Shown here piece after piece: positions 33,783 through 43,052 of a DNA stretch of 64,000 nucleotides. Numbering within the stretch: the first letter of the stretch is position 1; each line of letters starts with the position of its first letter. The stretch covers positions 558,001 through 622,000 of the forward strand of contig CP030884.1 in the NCBI GenBank assembly GCA_006969385.1. The letters run 5' to 3'. Below the pieces are notes generated by a model. The model had not been told where the DNA came from and ran no database searches. It worked only from the letters and a program-made list of their open reading frames with translations. The stretch comes from Planctomycetaceae bacterium (GTDB taxonomy: Bacteria; Planctomycetota; Phycisphaerae; UBA1845; UTPLA1). A program made the position numbers and the translations under genes.

Positions 33783-34940
33783 TTAGGACGCGTGTTGATT
33801 AAGGGCAGTGTAAAAGTTGCGGACGACGGTATCCGGATCGAAAACGCGCTTGGCAACTGCGGCGGCGTGCGCACCCATGGCGATGCGCTCTTCGTCGGGC
33901 ACGGCCAGCATTTTGCGAATCCCCGCGGCCATTTCATCCACGCCGCTTGCATCGAGTTCGATACCGGAGCGCCCCTCGTCGAGCGCTTCAGGCGAATTAC
34001 CCGCTTGCCGCGAAATTGCCAACGGCATCCCCGCGGTTGCCGCTTCGATCACGACCAGCGGTGACGGGTCGAAGCGTGCGGGATGAAAAAACCAGTCGGC
34101 CGCCGCAAAGTGTCGCGCGACCTCTTCGGGGGAAGCCTGCCCCGGAAGCTCGATGCGGTCGCTCAATCCGTGCGATTCGATACGCTTGAGCCAATCTTCG
34201 CGGCGTGGGCCATCGCCGAGAAAGATCATCTTATAGTTGCCGTCGATTTGCCTGGCCGCGTCAATCGCCAAATCGAAGCCCTTCTTCTCGAACATCATGC
34301 CGATGCCGAAGATAAGCGTCTGGTCGGGACGAACGCCCAATTCTTCGCGAATCGCCGCGCGATCCTTGCGGTATCCGGCGGTACGTTCGATGAAAATGCG
34401 GCTGTCGACGATGTTGGGCAGTTGAATCATCGGCTTTTCGGCGGCAGCCGGGTCGATGGTTCGGATGTATTCCAGCGCGCGCTCGCCCGGAACGGCGTTG
34501 ATGCGATAGGGCTTCATCAACGCGCGCTTAAACGCACGCGAGAGGCCGCTCATGTGTCGCGTGGAAAGCAGGTTGCTTTCGCTCCAGAGCACTTTGACGG
34601 TGTCGCGCGCCGGCAGCAAGGAGGTAAGCCAACTGCTGACCGACATGAAGGCCGACATCACTACGAAATCGAACTCGCCCGAGCGCACGCGCCGAATGAT
34701 GTCGGGATTGATGGTGTTGTAGGTGAAGAACTCGCGCGGCTTGCTGTCGCGCCCCTTTGAGAAAAAGTGCGGAAAATCGAGATCCATCTCATCCGGATTC
34801 CAGGCGCGGCGTTCTTCGCGGCGCGCCTGAAACGCAACGGTCGACTCAAAGTCGAACTCGCCCGCCAACTCGTGAAACCGCCGGAACATGAATGTTCGAT
34901 ACGGCGTCGGGATGTTATTGATGATCAGCAGCTTCTTCAC
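33783..34940 (-). CDS. glycosyltransferase family 4, first gene of the minus-strand arm
   Basis: A 385-residue GT-B enzyme starting at a GTG (MKKLLIINNIPTPYRTFMFRR). The N-terminal INNIPTPYR motif and the donor-domain stretch TLIFGIGMMFEKKGFDLAID, FLGDGPRREDWLKRIE and FFHPARFDPSPLVVIEAATA (EX7E-like) are clear GT4 features. It is the most upstream gene of the nine-gene arm running to 23302, so the operon promoter probably lies in the 446-bp gap before it, which it shares divergently with the secreted-protein gene. Confidence 0.92.
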   Translation of the reverse strand: MKKLLIINNIPTPYRTFMFRRFHELAGEFDFESTVAFQARREERRAWNPDEMDLDFPHFFSKGRDSKPREFFTYNTINPDIIRRVRSGEFDFVVMSAFMSVSSWLTSLLPARDTVKVLWSESNLLSTRHMSGLSRAFKRALMKPYRINAVPGERALEYIRTIDPAAAEKPMIQLPNIVDSRIFIERTAGYRKDRAAIREELGVRPDQTLIFGIGMMFEKKGFDLAIDAARQIDGNYKMIFLGDGPRREDWLKRIESHGLSDRIELPGQASPEEVARHFAAADWFFHPARFDPSPLVVIEAATAGMPLAISRQAGNSPEALDEGRSGIELDASGVDEMAAGIRKMLAVPDEERIAMGAHAAAVAKRVFDPDTVVRNFYTALNQHAS

Positions 34941-35386
34941 GGTAGATATCTTTTATCGCGCGTTCGCGCGGGTTTAGCACGTCATCAAAACGTGTGAGGC
35001 CTACGCAGCATTGCAGGCCCGAACGTCGCTATTCATTGGTCGTACCGGCATTGGGTCAACTTCATCTTTCCGTCGAGCGGGTGCCGATTGTGCCTGACGA
35101 AGACCGGCCCCTTGTTCGGACTCGGTTTTCGGACGCGACGTAGCGCCGCCGACTCGAACGATCGCAGCCATCATGCACCTAGCAGCGTACTTGATTCGTC
35201 GGATCGTGAAAGTTTTACGTCGAAGGCGGTTGAGTCGGTTCGCGAGACGCGACGTGTGCGTCTGATAAGCGGCAGGATTTGCGGAATGGCCGCGTCGAAA
35301 TTGGGTCATTTCAGCGTCGTTCGGCATCTTCGCGATTGCGGTGTTCGTCGTGGCCGGTCGTCGGTGCGTCAATTAGACTTCTCGGC
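34941..35386. other. 446-bp divergent gap, no gene recognised
   Basis: The gap separates the start of the minus-strand glycosyltransferase arm from the ATG of the secreted-protein gene, so it should carry two divergent promoters. A palindrome CGCGCG-TT-CGCGCG lies near 34957-34970. Short open frames on both strands (for example 35088-35390) show no family resemblance or ribosome-binding site. I see no repeat A or B here and no confident promoter. Confidence 0.5.
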
Positions 35387-38300
35387 ATGATATTCGCCGT
35401 GGTTACGCTGTGGTTGATGCAAAGCGCTATGTTTGGGCAATCGCCCTGCGGCAATGGTCGGTGCCACCCTTCCGAGACGGCGACCTGTCGGGCCGATTGC
35501 GAAAATCTCATCACCAACGGTGGGTTCGATGAAAACCTGCGCGGTTGGAAGGTGCCCGCCGCGGCCAATGCGTGGGTTATCTCCGAGGCCGGGCAAACAA
35601 CATTGCGATTATTTAACGACGGCACGCGCGATCTGTCCGTCAGTCAGCGCGTTCGGCTCAATGCTGCGGTCGGTGATACCTTCGCGATTCGCTATCGGGC
35701 CAAGGCGCTCACGCTCGATGCCGACGGCGTCGTAACGCTCGATGCCATTCTCGAATACGCCGACGGCAAACTCGAATACGTCATTCAACCTTTCAAACTT
35801 ACGCCGACCGACCGCGGCAGCTGGGTCGAGCGGCAATACGTGTTCACCGCAACGCGACCGATCAGAAGCGTCAACGTGCTGTTGTTTGCGAACGGTCGCG
35901 ACACGGCGGCCCAGTTTGACGATGTCGGGGTGTTTCGGATCGACGATTTGAATCAGTTTGAATTTAAGACTGACGCCGCGACGATGATGGTCGACGAGTT
36001 TGGGCAAGTTCAATCGTTGCGTTCCGCCACCGACGACCATCTCGCCGCGGCAGCGCCGCTCGCACATGTTTATGATCGGAAGGGACAACGGCAGGCGGCG
36101 AATGGGCTCACATCGCTGGGCAACGATCGTTACCGAATGTCGTTTAAGGATTGTCAAACAACGGTCGAGATGATCATCCGATCTCATCCACGGTATATCT
36201 CATTTGAGTTGGTGAGCGTTGACGATCCGCAACGCGATCTCACGCGTGTCGACCTGTTTCGTATCCGACCGAAGCACATCCCCCAGCGACCTGAAGAAAC
36301 GGCGTGGGCGGTTGAGGCTCCGAGCGACGCGGTCTTTTTCAACGCGCTGCCGCTGGCGCTGGAGGTCCAAAGCGGCGCCGTCGGCCCCGAGCTATTCGCA
36401 GCCGTCAGCGATAAGACCGGCCTAACCGGCGGCGGCGCTTTGACGATCAGCACTAAGCGCGACTACGGCGCGGCCATCGAAGATGTTGCTCGCGATTTTT
36501 CGTTACCTATAGGAACCGCCACCGACGGTCAGTGGATATGGAATTCGCCGGCCATTCGCGATTCATACATTTTCGCGCCGCTCGATCCTGCCAACGAAGA
36601 TCGCATGCTCAACTTGGCGAAGCTGGGGAAATTTCCCGTTGCGATGTTTCACGCCGTGCATTTAGGGCGCTACGACGTGCCAAAGGACTACCCCAGCCTC
36701 GAAGCACTGGGTGCAGCGACCGACCGATTTCGGGCCGAGGGGATCGATATCGCCCTGCACCTGTTTTTCAATCAGGTGGAGCAGCGCGGCGGATTGGTCG
36801 ACTTTAAGGCACCGCAACGTCCGTTGGCTGACGTGCTATACGGCGAGCCCGTTGGGCGCCTGAAAGCTACCATCGGCAAAAGCGAACGCCGCATCGAACT
36901 CGATACGCCGCTCGAATCCAACGCGATGTTTCGTCATTTCGTGAAAGGCGATTCGAAGTATCTGATGGAGCTGGGATGGAATTGGGGTCTGTATCTGATC
37001 GACAATGAAATCGTGCGGTGTCCGAACGCGAGCGGTGATGTTCTGGTCGATGCATTTCGCGGTGCGGAGGGCACGACAGCCGCCGACCACGCGGCCGGCG
37101 CGGAGGTTCGCTTTCTGCCGCGGGCCGTCGGTTTCTTTATCAACCCCGATAACGACGCCGTGCGCGCCGAATCCGCAGCCGGTTTGCGTCGAACGATGGC
37201 GCGGTTGGGATGCCGCTACCTTTACATCGATAACTTGCCATTCGTCAATCGCTTCGATCAAGACTACGCCGAAAGCCTTACCTACATGCATCAGGTCGGA
37301 ACGCCGCATTATCTATTCGACGAACCGGTGCCGCACGTTCAGTTCGGCGGGCCCGCGCCCGCCTTCGCGCAATACTATGCCGCACGGGCGGCAACCGACG
37401 ACGGCGCGGCCTTTCGCAACAAAGCATACACGCGCGAGCACAAGGTTCGCCGCTGGCTGGTACCCGACAATCCTTACGACCGCACGACGTGGGAACTCGG
37501 CTGGTGGAAGGTTGCCGGTGCGGATTTCGAGCACGGTTACGATCACGCGGCGACGACGGTCGACGATATTCATTACGTCATGGGCAAGGCGCTCGCCTAT
37601 CGCGTCGGCGTCGGCCTGCAATTCGGTCACGGTTGGAATCGCCATCAGCAACTGGAACAACGCTTCGCACTAATCGGGGACTACCACGAGCTGATCGCAC
37701 TCGACCGTCAACTGCCGATTTTCCCCGCAAGCGTACGATCGTATTTGAAAGAGCCGGAGAACGAAGCGGTGCTGTCGCGCGTAGCCGGCTGGAATTTCAT
37801 CCGTACCGACTACACGGAGCGCGAAATCACCCTCGATCGTGACGGTCGCGCCACGCTCGAGATCGAAAACCCGTTCGCGGCGCAACCGCTTCAGTTGGAA
37901 TTGCGACCCGACTTCGATTACGTCGGCGCGAATGACCGCAACAACATCACCGTTGCCGATTCAACAACGCTCGGTCGCGCAGAGATCACGACCAATCATG
38001 CAAAGGTGCGATGCGTCGTTGACGATGACGGCACGGTGCGGGTAGAGAATCAGAGCGATACGGTCGGTGTGTGCTTGTTGCAGTTGCCCGGTTCGTTCAA
38101 AGTTGCAGACCATCGCGGCATCGGCCTCTCGCTTACGGGAAACAGCGGGGGTGAGTTGCTCATCGCGCGCTACACGGTCAATGGTTTCGCTGCGCGCGAC
38201 CATAAGATGACTGTCGACTTTGCAGGCAAGCGCGACCTGATTCTCGATTCGCCTTGTACCGACGAATACGACATGGTGGATGGTCGGGATATCACCTGGC

Positions 38301-38872
38301 GCGCCGGCGCGAAGCCCCGCCATTGGGCGTTGCCGGGGCAGCGCGACGCGACGTTGGAATTGATCGTTAACAACGTCGCACCCGGAAGAACATCGATAAT
38401 TAAGGTTCATCGCGCGCAACTGTTGCAGGAAAAAACGGGCAACCGGCTCGTCAATCCGTCGGTGCAACTCGGCGATGCGGTGGTGAAGTTTGACGCCGAG
38501 CTTCGCACCAATGACGTGGACGCACATATGCTCCGATTCGACGGTCGCACAGGTGCGTACGAATTGCTAACGTCCAACCACCAAAAACTGGACGAACGCA
38601 CGGCGACGCCGTTGTTCGTTCCGAGGGGGCGTTCGACAATTCGCATAAAGTGCGACGTTTCCGATCCCGCGTATTCGCGACGATTGTTCGTGAAGATTCG
38701 CCTGCAGGATGACCCCGACGGCGATGGCATTCCGACCGACGGAAACTTTTCCACCGCCGCGAAGCCGTGCACCGGCCAAAACGACTTTTGCGACGACAAT
38801 TGCCCCTCGGTATTCAATCCCGATCAGCGCGACAGCGATGGTGACGGAATCGGCGACGCCTGCGACCTATAA
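35387..38872 (+). CDS. large secreted protein: CBM-like domain, barrel-like core, thrombospondin type 3 tail
   Basis: About 1161 residues from the ATG at 35387 (MIFAVVTLWLMQSAMFGQ, a signal peptide); a TTG at 35279 would add 36 residues. After cleavage comes a Cys-rich motif CGNGRCHPSETATCRADC, then LITNGGFDENLRGWKVP, the opening of a carbohydrate-binding beta sandwich ending VDDVGVF-like. A central region of ~600 residues holds barrel-like strands such as FPVAMFHAVHLGRYD, DIALHLFFNQVE and RYLYIDNLPFVNRFDQD, suggestive of a glycoside-hydrolase-like TIM barrel, though no family or catalytic pair could be fixed. The C-terminus, DPDGDGIPTDGN...DSDGDGIGDACDL, is a thrombospondin type 3 calcium-binding repeat. 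It heads the right arm of the polysaccharide locus. Confidence 0.7.
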   Translation: MIFAVVTLWLMQSAMFGQSPCGNGRCHPSETATCRADCENLITNGGFDENLRGWKVPAAANAWVISEAGQTTLRLFNDGTRDLSVSQRVRLNAAVGDTFAIRYRAKALTLDADGVVTLDAILEYADGKLEYVIQPFKLTPTDRGSWVERQYVFTATRPIRSVNVLLFANGRDTAAQFDDVGVFRIDDLNQFEFKTDAATMMVDEFGQVQSLRSATDDHLAAAAPLAHVYDRKGQRQAANGLTSLGNDRYRMSFKDCQTTVEMIIRSHPRYISFELVSVDDPQRDLTRVDLFRIRPKHIPQRPEETAWAVEAPSDAVFFNALPLALEVQSGAVGPELFAAVSDKTGLTGGGALTISTKRDYGAAIEDVARDFSLPIGTATDGQWIWNSPAIRDSYIFAPLDPANEDRMLNLAKLGKFPVAMFHAVHLGRYDVPKDYPSLEALGAATDRFRAEGIDIALHLFFNQVEQRGGLVDFKAPQRPLADVLYGEPVGRLKATIGKSERRIELDTPLESNAMFRHFVKGDSKYLMELGWNWGLYLIDNEIVRCPNASGDVLVDAFRGAEGTTAADHAAGAEVRFLPRAVGFFINPDNDAVRAESAAGLRRTMARLGCRYLYIDNLPFVNRFDQDYAESLTYMHQVGTPHYLFDEPVPHVQFGGPAPAFAQYYAARAATDDGAAFRNKAYTREHKVRRWLVPDNPYDRTTWELGWWKVAGADFEHGYDHAATTVDDIHYVMGKALAYRVGVGLQFGHGWNRHQQLEQRFALIGDYHELIALDRQLPIFPASVRSYLKEPENEAVLSRVAGWNFIRTDYTEREITLDRDGRATLEIENPFAAQPLQLELRPDFDYVGANDRNNITVADSTTLGRAEITTNHAKVRCVVDDDGTVRVENQSDTVGVCLLQLPGSFKVADHRGIGLSLTGNSGGELLIARYTVNGFAARDHKMTVDFAGKRDLILDSPCTDEYDMVDGRDITWRAGAKPRHWALPGQRDATLELIVNNVAPGRTSIIKVHRAQLLQEKTGNRLVNPSVQLGDAVVKFDAELRTNDVDAHMLRFDGRTGAYELLTSNHQKLDERTATPLFVPRGRSTIRIKCDVSDPAYSRRLFVKIRLQDDPDGDGIPTDGNFSTAAKPCTGQNDFCDDNCPSVFNPDQRDSDGDGIGDACDL

Positions 38873-39101
38873 GCGAAGACGCAAACGCCATTCGCCGAAC
38901 CTTCTGGTGAGTTTTGCGTTAAGAACACGGCGACATGTTGCCATGGTGCATTGCAAAGGCGCAAAGGTGGCCGAACCGTCCCGATCTTGGTTTGGCCGAT
39001 TGGGATTATTCGTGTCTAATCCCCCGCAATTCGACGATCAGATTGGTACGTGACGGATTCGGCTCGTTCGGCCTCCATGCCCCAGCTGCGGTGATAGCGA
39101 A

Positions 39102-40223
39102 ATGAAGAAAACCCTCTGTTTTGTGTTCGGAACTCGCCCCGAGGCGATCAAGCTTGCCCCCGCGATTCTCAAGGCGCGCGACGATGAGCGTTTTAATGTG
39201 CGCGTGGTCGTTACCGGGCAACATCGCGAGATGCTGGACCAAATGCTCTCCTTTTTCGGCATCAAGCCGGATGTCGACTTGGCCCTGATGCGGCCCAATC
39301 AATCGCTCGCCGGCCTGACCTCGCGCATCATCACCGGCATCGACGAGTTATTGCAGTCGGAGAAACCGGATTGGGTGTTGGTGCAAGGCGATACGACGAC
39401 GGTCTGGGCGGCGGCGGTGGCCGCGTTTTTCAATCGCGTCGCCGTCGGCCATGTGGAGGCCGGCCTCCGCACCGACGACAAATACCAGCCGTTTCCGGAA
39501 GAGATCAACCGTCGCATCGCCGGGCAGATTGCGGACATTCACTTTGCCCCCACCGATTGGGCGCGCGATAACCTCGTGCGCGAACAAATCCCGGCCGAGC
39601 GCGTGTCGGTCACCGGTAACACGGTCATCGACGCCTTGCATTGGACGGTCGCCCGTAACAAAGAGAACCCACCGCAAGAGACGAAGGCGATTCAGGATTG
39701 GCTGCAGGCGCATGTGGGTGCCGACCCGTTTGTATTGATTACCGGCCACCGGCGCGAAAGTTTCGGCGCAGGCTTTCAGAACATTTGCGCAAGTATTCAG
39801 CAACTGGCCGCGGATGATCCGAAGACGCACTGGGTTTATCCCGTGCACCTGAATCCGAACGTGCAACAGCCCGTTAAGCAAATGTTGGCCAACCTGCCCA
39901 ACGTTCACTTGCTCGATCCGCAATCGTACCCGGCGTTCGTGGCTATGATGCATGCTTGTAAATTCATTCTGACCGATTCGGGCGGCGTACAGGAAGAAGC
40001 GCCCAGCCTCGGTAAGCCGGTGTTGGTCATGCGGTCGACAACCGAGCGTCCCGAAGGCGTACAAGCCGGTGCCGTCAAACTCGTTGGCACGAAACAGGAA
40101 GACATCGTGCGCGAGTGTCGCGCCATGCTCAGTCCGAATGCCAAGGCATGGCCGCAAGCCAGCCCCTACGGCGACGGTCGCGCCTCGGAACGCATTCTTG
40201 ACCTGCTGGCCGAGGCGAAGTGA
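39102..40223 (+). CDS. wecB: UDP-N-acetylglucosamine 2-epimerase, non-hydrolysing
   Basis: A 373-residue enzyme converting UDP-GlcNAc to UDP-ManNAc in the cytoplasm. Diagnostic motifs follow in order: FGTRPEAIKLAPAIL, VVTGQHREMLDQML, VQGDTTTVWAAA, GHVEAGLRTDDKYQPFPEEI, VTGNTVIDALHW, LITGHRRESFG, YPVHLNPNVQQPV and TDSGGVQEEAPSLGKPVLVM followed by STTERPEG. Catalytic Asp, Glu and His positions are therefore conserved. It supplies a ManNAc-type precursor for the polysaccharide. It is followed after 9 bp by the flippase gene. Confidence 0.96.
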   Translation: MKKTLCFVFGTRPEAIKLAPAILKARDDERFNVRVVVTGQHREMLDQMLSFFGIKPDVDLALMRPNQSLAGLTSRIITGIDELLQSEKPDWVLVQGDTTTVWAAAVAAFFNRVAVGHVEAGLRTDDKYQPFPEEINRRIAGQIADIHFAPTDWARDNLVREQIPAERVSVTGNTVIDALHWTVARNKENPPQETKAIQDWLQAHVGADPFVLITGHRRESFGAGFQNICASIQQLAADDPKTHWVYPVHLNPNVQQPVKQMLANLPNVHLLDPQSYPAFVAMMHACKFILTDSGGVQEEAPSLGKPVLVMRSTTERPEGVQAGAVKLVGTKQEDIVRECRAMLSPNAKAWPQASPYGDGRASERILDLLAEAK

Positions 40224-40232
40224 GCAATTGCA

Positions 40233-41774
40233 TTGGCCGCAGCCCCTAAACCACCTCAATCCTCAATCGCGGACATCTCCAGCGGATCGTTCTGGGTGAC
40301 GCTAAGCACCGTCGTGAATCGCGTCATGCTGGTGCTCGTCACGATTCCGGTCGCGCGGATTCTGGGCAAAGAGGACTACGGCAATTACTCGTTGGTCGCC
40401 GGCACGCTGATGGTGTTTGCGACGTTCGGCGCTTCGGGCTTTGGGGCGCTGGGCAATCGGTACATCGCCGAGTTGAAGTTTAAAGATCCGCAGCGCGTTA
40501 GCCGCATCATCTCATTGTGCATCGCGACCGTTCTGGTGTTTGGGTCGATCACCTTCTTCGTCATGTTCTTTTCCGCCGGTTGGATCGCGACGCGCCTTTG
40601 CGACGATCCGAAGATCGCTCCGCTCTTTCGCCTAGCGGCCATCGGCTTGTATGGCATCGCGCTTAACGGCCTGTCGAAGGGTGTCTTGGGCGGGTTTCGC
40701 GCGTTCAGCACGCAAACGGTAAGCCAGACCTTCGGCGTCATCTCGGCCCCCATCCTGATTGGCCTTGGCTGTTATCTTTATGGTCTGGACGGCGCGGTCG
40801 GTGGGTTTGCGATTAACCACGCTGCGATGGGTTTGTTCGCGACACTGTTAGCCTATCGCGTGATGCAACGGTTCGATATCGGCTTGGATCTGGCCGGTTT
40901 TATTAAAGAGTTGCCGCTGCTGAGAACCTATTGGCTGCCCGCAATGTTGGGTGGTGCGGTGGTCGTGCCGGCAACGTGGTGGCTACAGGTCATCTTGAAA
41001 AACCAACCGGACGGTGAGCTACTATTGGGTGCGTGCGCCGCCGCGATTCAATTTCGGTTGGCCATGGGCATCATCCCGATGGCGATGGGACAGGTCGTCT
41101 TCACGTTGCTGTCCGAATGCGATCGTGACCGCGAACCCGAGCGCTTCGAAGAGCTTTACGATCTGAGCTTGCGTTTCACGATCCTCATCGTGCTGCCGAT
41201 TACCGTCGTCGGCATCGTGTCGTCGAAAGGCTTGATGGCCGTCTTCGGTGAATCCTTCGTGCCCGACTGGCAGGTCATGGCCATCATGAGCCTGTCCGGC
41301 TTTTTCATCATGCTGGGCTCGACCGTCGGACAACTGATGGCTTCGTCGAATCGCATGTGGCTCTCGCTGACGCTCAATACGTTTTGGATGCTGCTTATTG
41401 TGGGGCTGGGATACTGGCTGATCGAACCCTACGGTGCGTGGGGATTCGCGGTTGCGAACGCGGTAAGCTACGGCATCCATCTATTCGTGAACTACGTGGT
41501 GTTTCGAAAAGTGCTTCACATGCACTTGTTGCGTGCCGGGTTGATCTCTGTGGTGAGCGCGGTCGTTATCATCGCGATCGCATTCGCGATTGCCCCGCTC
41601 GTCAGCACGATGGTCGGGCTCTTCGTCGGAGCGCTGCTGGCAGCGATCACGGCCACGATCTGCTGGAAAGTCGGCCTCAGCGCGAGCGAACGCAAAACAT
41701 TATCGGAATCTTTAATGGGCAAGCTCGGTCGATTGCTGAAGCGCCGGTCGCATAAGGTCGTCAAAACCAATTAA
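40233..41774 (+). CDS. oligosaccharide flippase (Wzx/MATE-like)
   Basis: A 513-residue protein with about 12-14 predicted membrane helices and a short basic tail (LKRRSHKVVKTN). The first helix, FWVTLSTVVNRVMLVLVTIP, followed by VARILGKEDYGNYSLV, is the family signature of polysaccharide exporters. The TTG at 40233 is taken as start because the next ATG falls inside the first helix. It would flip the undecaprenyl-linked repeat unit across the inner membrane. The 9-bp spacing after wecB indicates co-transcription. Confidence 0.9.
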   Translation: MAAAPKPPQSSIADISSGSFWVTLSTVVNRVMLVLVTIPVARILGKEDYGNYSLVAGTLMVFATFGASGFGALGNRYIAELKFKDPQRVSRIISLCIATVLVFGSITFFVMFFSAGWIATRLCDDPKIAPLFRLAAIGLYGIALNGLSKGVLGGFRAFSTQTVSQTFGVISAPILIGLGCYLYGLDGAVGGFAINHAAMGLFATLLAYRVMQRFDIGLDLAGFIKELPLLRTYWLPAMLGGAVVVPATWWLQVILKNQPDGELLLGACAAAIQFRLAMGIIPMAMGQVVFTLLSECDRDREPERFEELYDLSLRFTILIVLPITVVGIVSSKGLMAVFGESFVPDWQVMAIMSLSGFFIMLGSTVGQLMASSNRMWLSLTLNTFWMLLIVGLGYWLIEPYGAWGFAVANAVSYGIHLFVNYVVFRKVLHMHLLRAGLISVVSAVVIIAIAFAIAPLVSTMVGLFVGALLAAITATICWKVGLSASERKTLSESLMGKLGRLLKRRSHKVVKTN

Positions 41775-41858
41775 CCTTAGTTTTCGAGCCCGCCAGCACC
41801 GCATCCGACCTTATGTGCGGCTATGTTCGTACCGATAAGAAGCAACAAGGACGATTCG

Positions 41859-43052
41859 ATGGAAGATTTTGGACTCATTGTCATTTCGGGACACCACACG
41901 TTGGACAGCGGCGGCGTGGGGACCCATTTACGTTTGCTCATCGAGCAAATTGAAAAAACGAACATCAAGCACCGGATCGTTTTGGGCAAGACCCGCAAAG
42001 ACGCGGTCATGATCGGCGGTATCGATCGGCTGATCGGTCGATTCGGCACGGACGTACGGCATTTATCGCGCGTGTTCCTTCAGGCGGGCGGCTTATGCCG
42101 CGTCGTTCGCGATGCATTGAAATCGCTGGATACGCCCCGCGTTGTTATTCACTCGCACGACCGACTGAGCCTGCTCGGTTCGGTACTTGCGAAATCGGAA
42201 AAAGTGGCGGGGCTGGTGCAAACGGCCCATGCGCCGTTCGCGCAGCAATACGACGGCGTGAAGGCGGGCCATCTGTTGAAGCCCATGCTGGATGGCATCG
42301 ATACCGCATCGATTAAAACGGCGGATCACTTCATCGCCGTGGACCAGCTACAAGAGGAGCTTCTGCGGCGTCGCGTGCCCGATGCTGCGATCACGGAAAT
42401 CCCCAACGCGGTGAACCTGTCGATGTTGGATGACGTGTTGGCCAAGCCGGCCAAAAACGACTTCGATCGACCTTATCTCGTCGTCGCGCGACACCTCTAC
42501 GAAAAGTGCGGCGTGCACGTGGCAGTCGAAGCCTTCGGGCGCTGCGCTGCACGCAAGACGCATTATCTCGTGTTGATGGGCGACGGGGAACAGCGACAGA
42601 TGCTGGAAGAACGCAGCCGGGCGTTGCAAATCGCCGACTGCGTTAAGTTCATCGGTCGCCAACCGCACGCCAAGGCGTTGGATATCATTCGCAACGCCGA
42701 CGTCAGCCTCGTTCCCTCTGTTCCCGTGGGCGACTATATCGAGGCGACGTCGATCACGATGCTCGAATCGCTGGGGATGGGTGTTCCGTTGATCGCCAGC
42801 AACATCGGCGGTTTGAAACAGGTACTTAGCGGCACCGATGCCGGCGTCTTGCTTGAACCCAGCGACCCGGATGCGCTCGCCAGGGCCATCGACGAGGTAA
42901 TCTCCAATAAAGAAAAACGAGACGTGCTATCCCGCAGCGGCCGCGAGTTAGTCGAGTCCTCTTATGGCACGACGAGTTGGTTCGAGCGAATACTCGGCGT
43001 ATATCGAACGGTCGCCGCGCAAAGCAAAACAAGCGGGAGCGCGACATGCTGA
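41859..43052 (+). CDS. glycosyltransferase family 4
   Basis: About 397 residues from the ATG at 41859, which has AAGGA 7 bases upstream; an ATG at 41823 would add 12 residues. The N-terminal SGHHTLDSGGVGTHLRLL is the Gly-rich GT-B acceptor loop. The donor domain shows YLVVARHLYEKCGVHVAVEA, VLMGDGEQRQMLEERSRA and SITMLESLGMGVPLIASNIGG, where the Glu-containing helix binds the nucleotide sugar. The stop overlaps the start of the polymerase gene by 7 bp. Sugar specificity is unknown. Confidence 0.92.
   Translation: MEDFGLIVISGHHTLDSGGVGTHLRLLIEQIEKTNIKHRIVLGKTRKDAVMIGGIDRLIGRFGTDVRHLSRVFLQAGGLCRVVRDALKSLDTPRVVIHSHDRLSLLGSVLAKSEKVAGLVQTAHAPFAQQYDGVKAGHLLKPMLDGIDTASIKTADHFIAVDQLQEELLRRRVPDAAITEIPNAVNLSMLDDVLAKPAKNDFDRPYLVVARHLYEKCGVHVAVEAFGRCAARKTHYLVLMGDGEQRQMLEERSRALQIADCVKFIGRQPHAKALDIIRNADVSLVPSVPVGDYIEATSITMLESLGMGVPLIASNIGGLKQVLSGTDAGVLLEPSDPDALARAIDEVISNKEKRDVLSRSGRELVESSYGTTSWFERILGVYRTVAAQSKTSGSATC

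Noticed and set aside
35088..35390. 100-codon open frame in the gap before the secreted-protein gene
   Set aside because: No ribosome-binding site, Arg/Ser-rich composition typical of an off-frame translation, and it overlaps the start of the secreted-protein gene in another frame.
39348..40259. 303-codon open frame antisense to wecB
   Set aside because: wecB is unmistakable on the plus strand; the antisense frame is a shadow.
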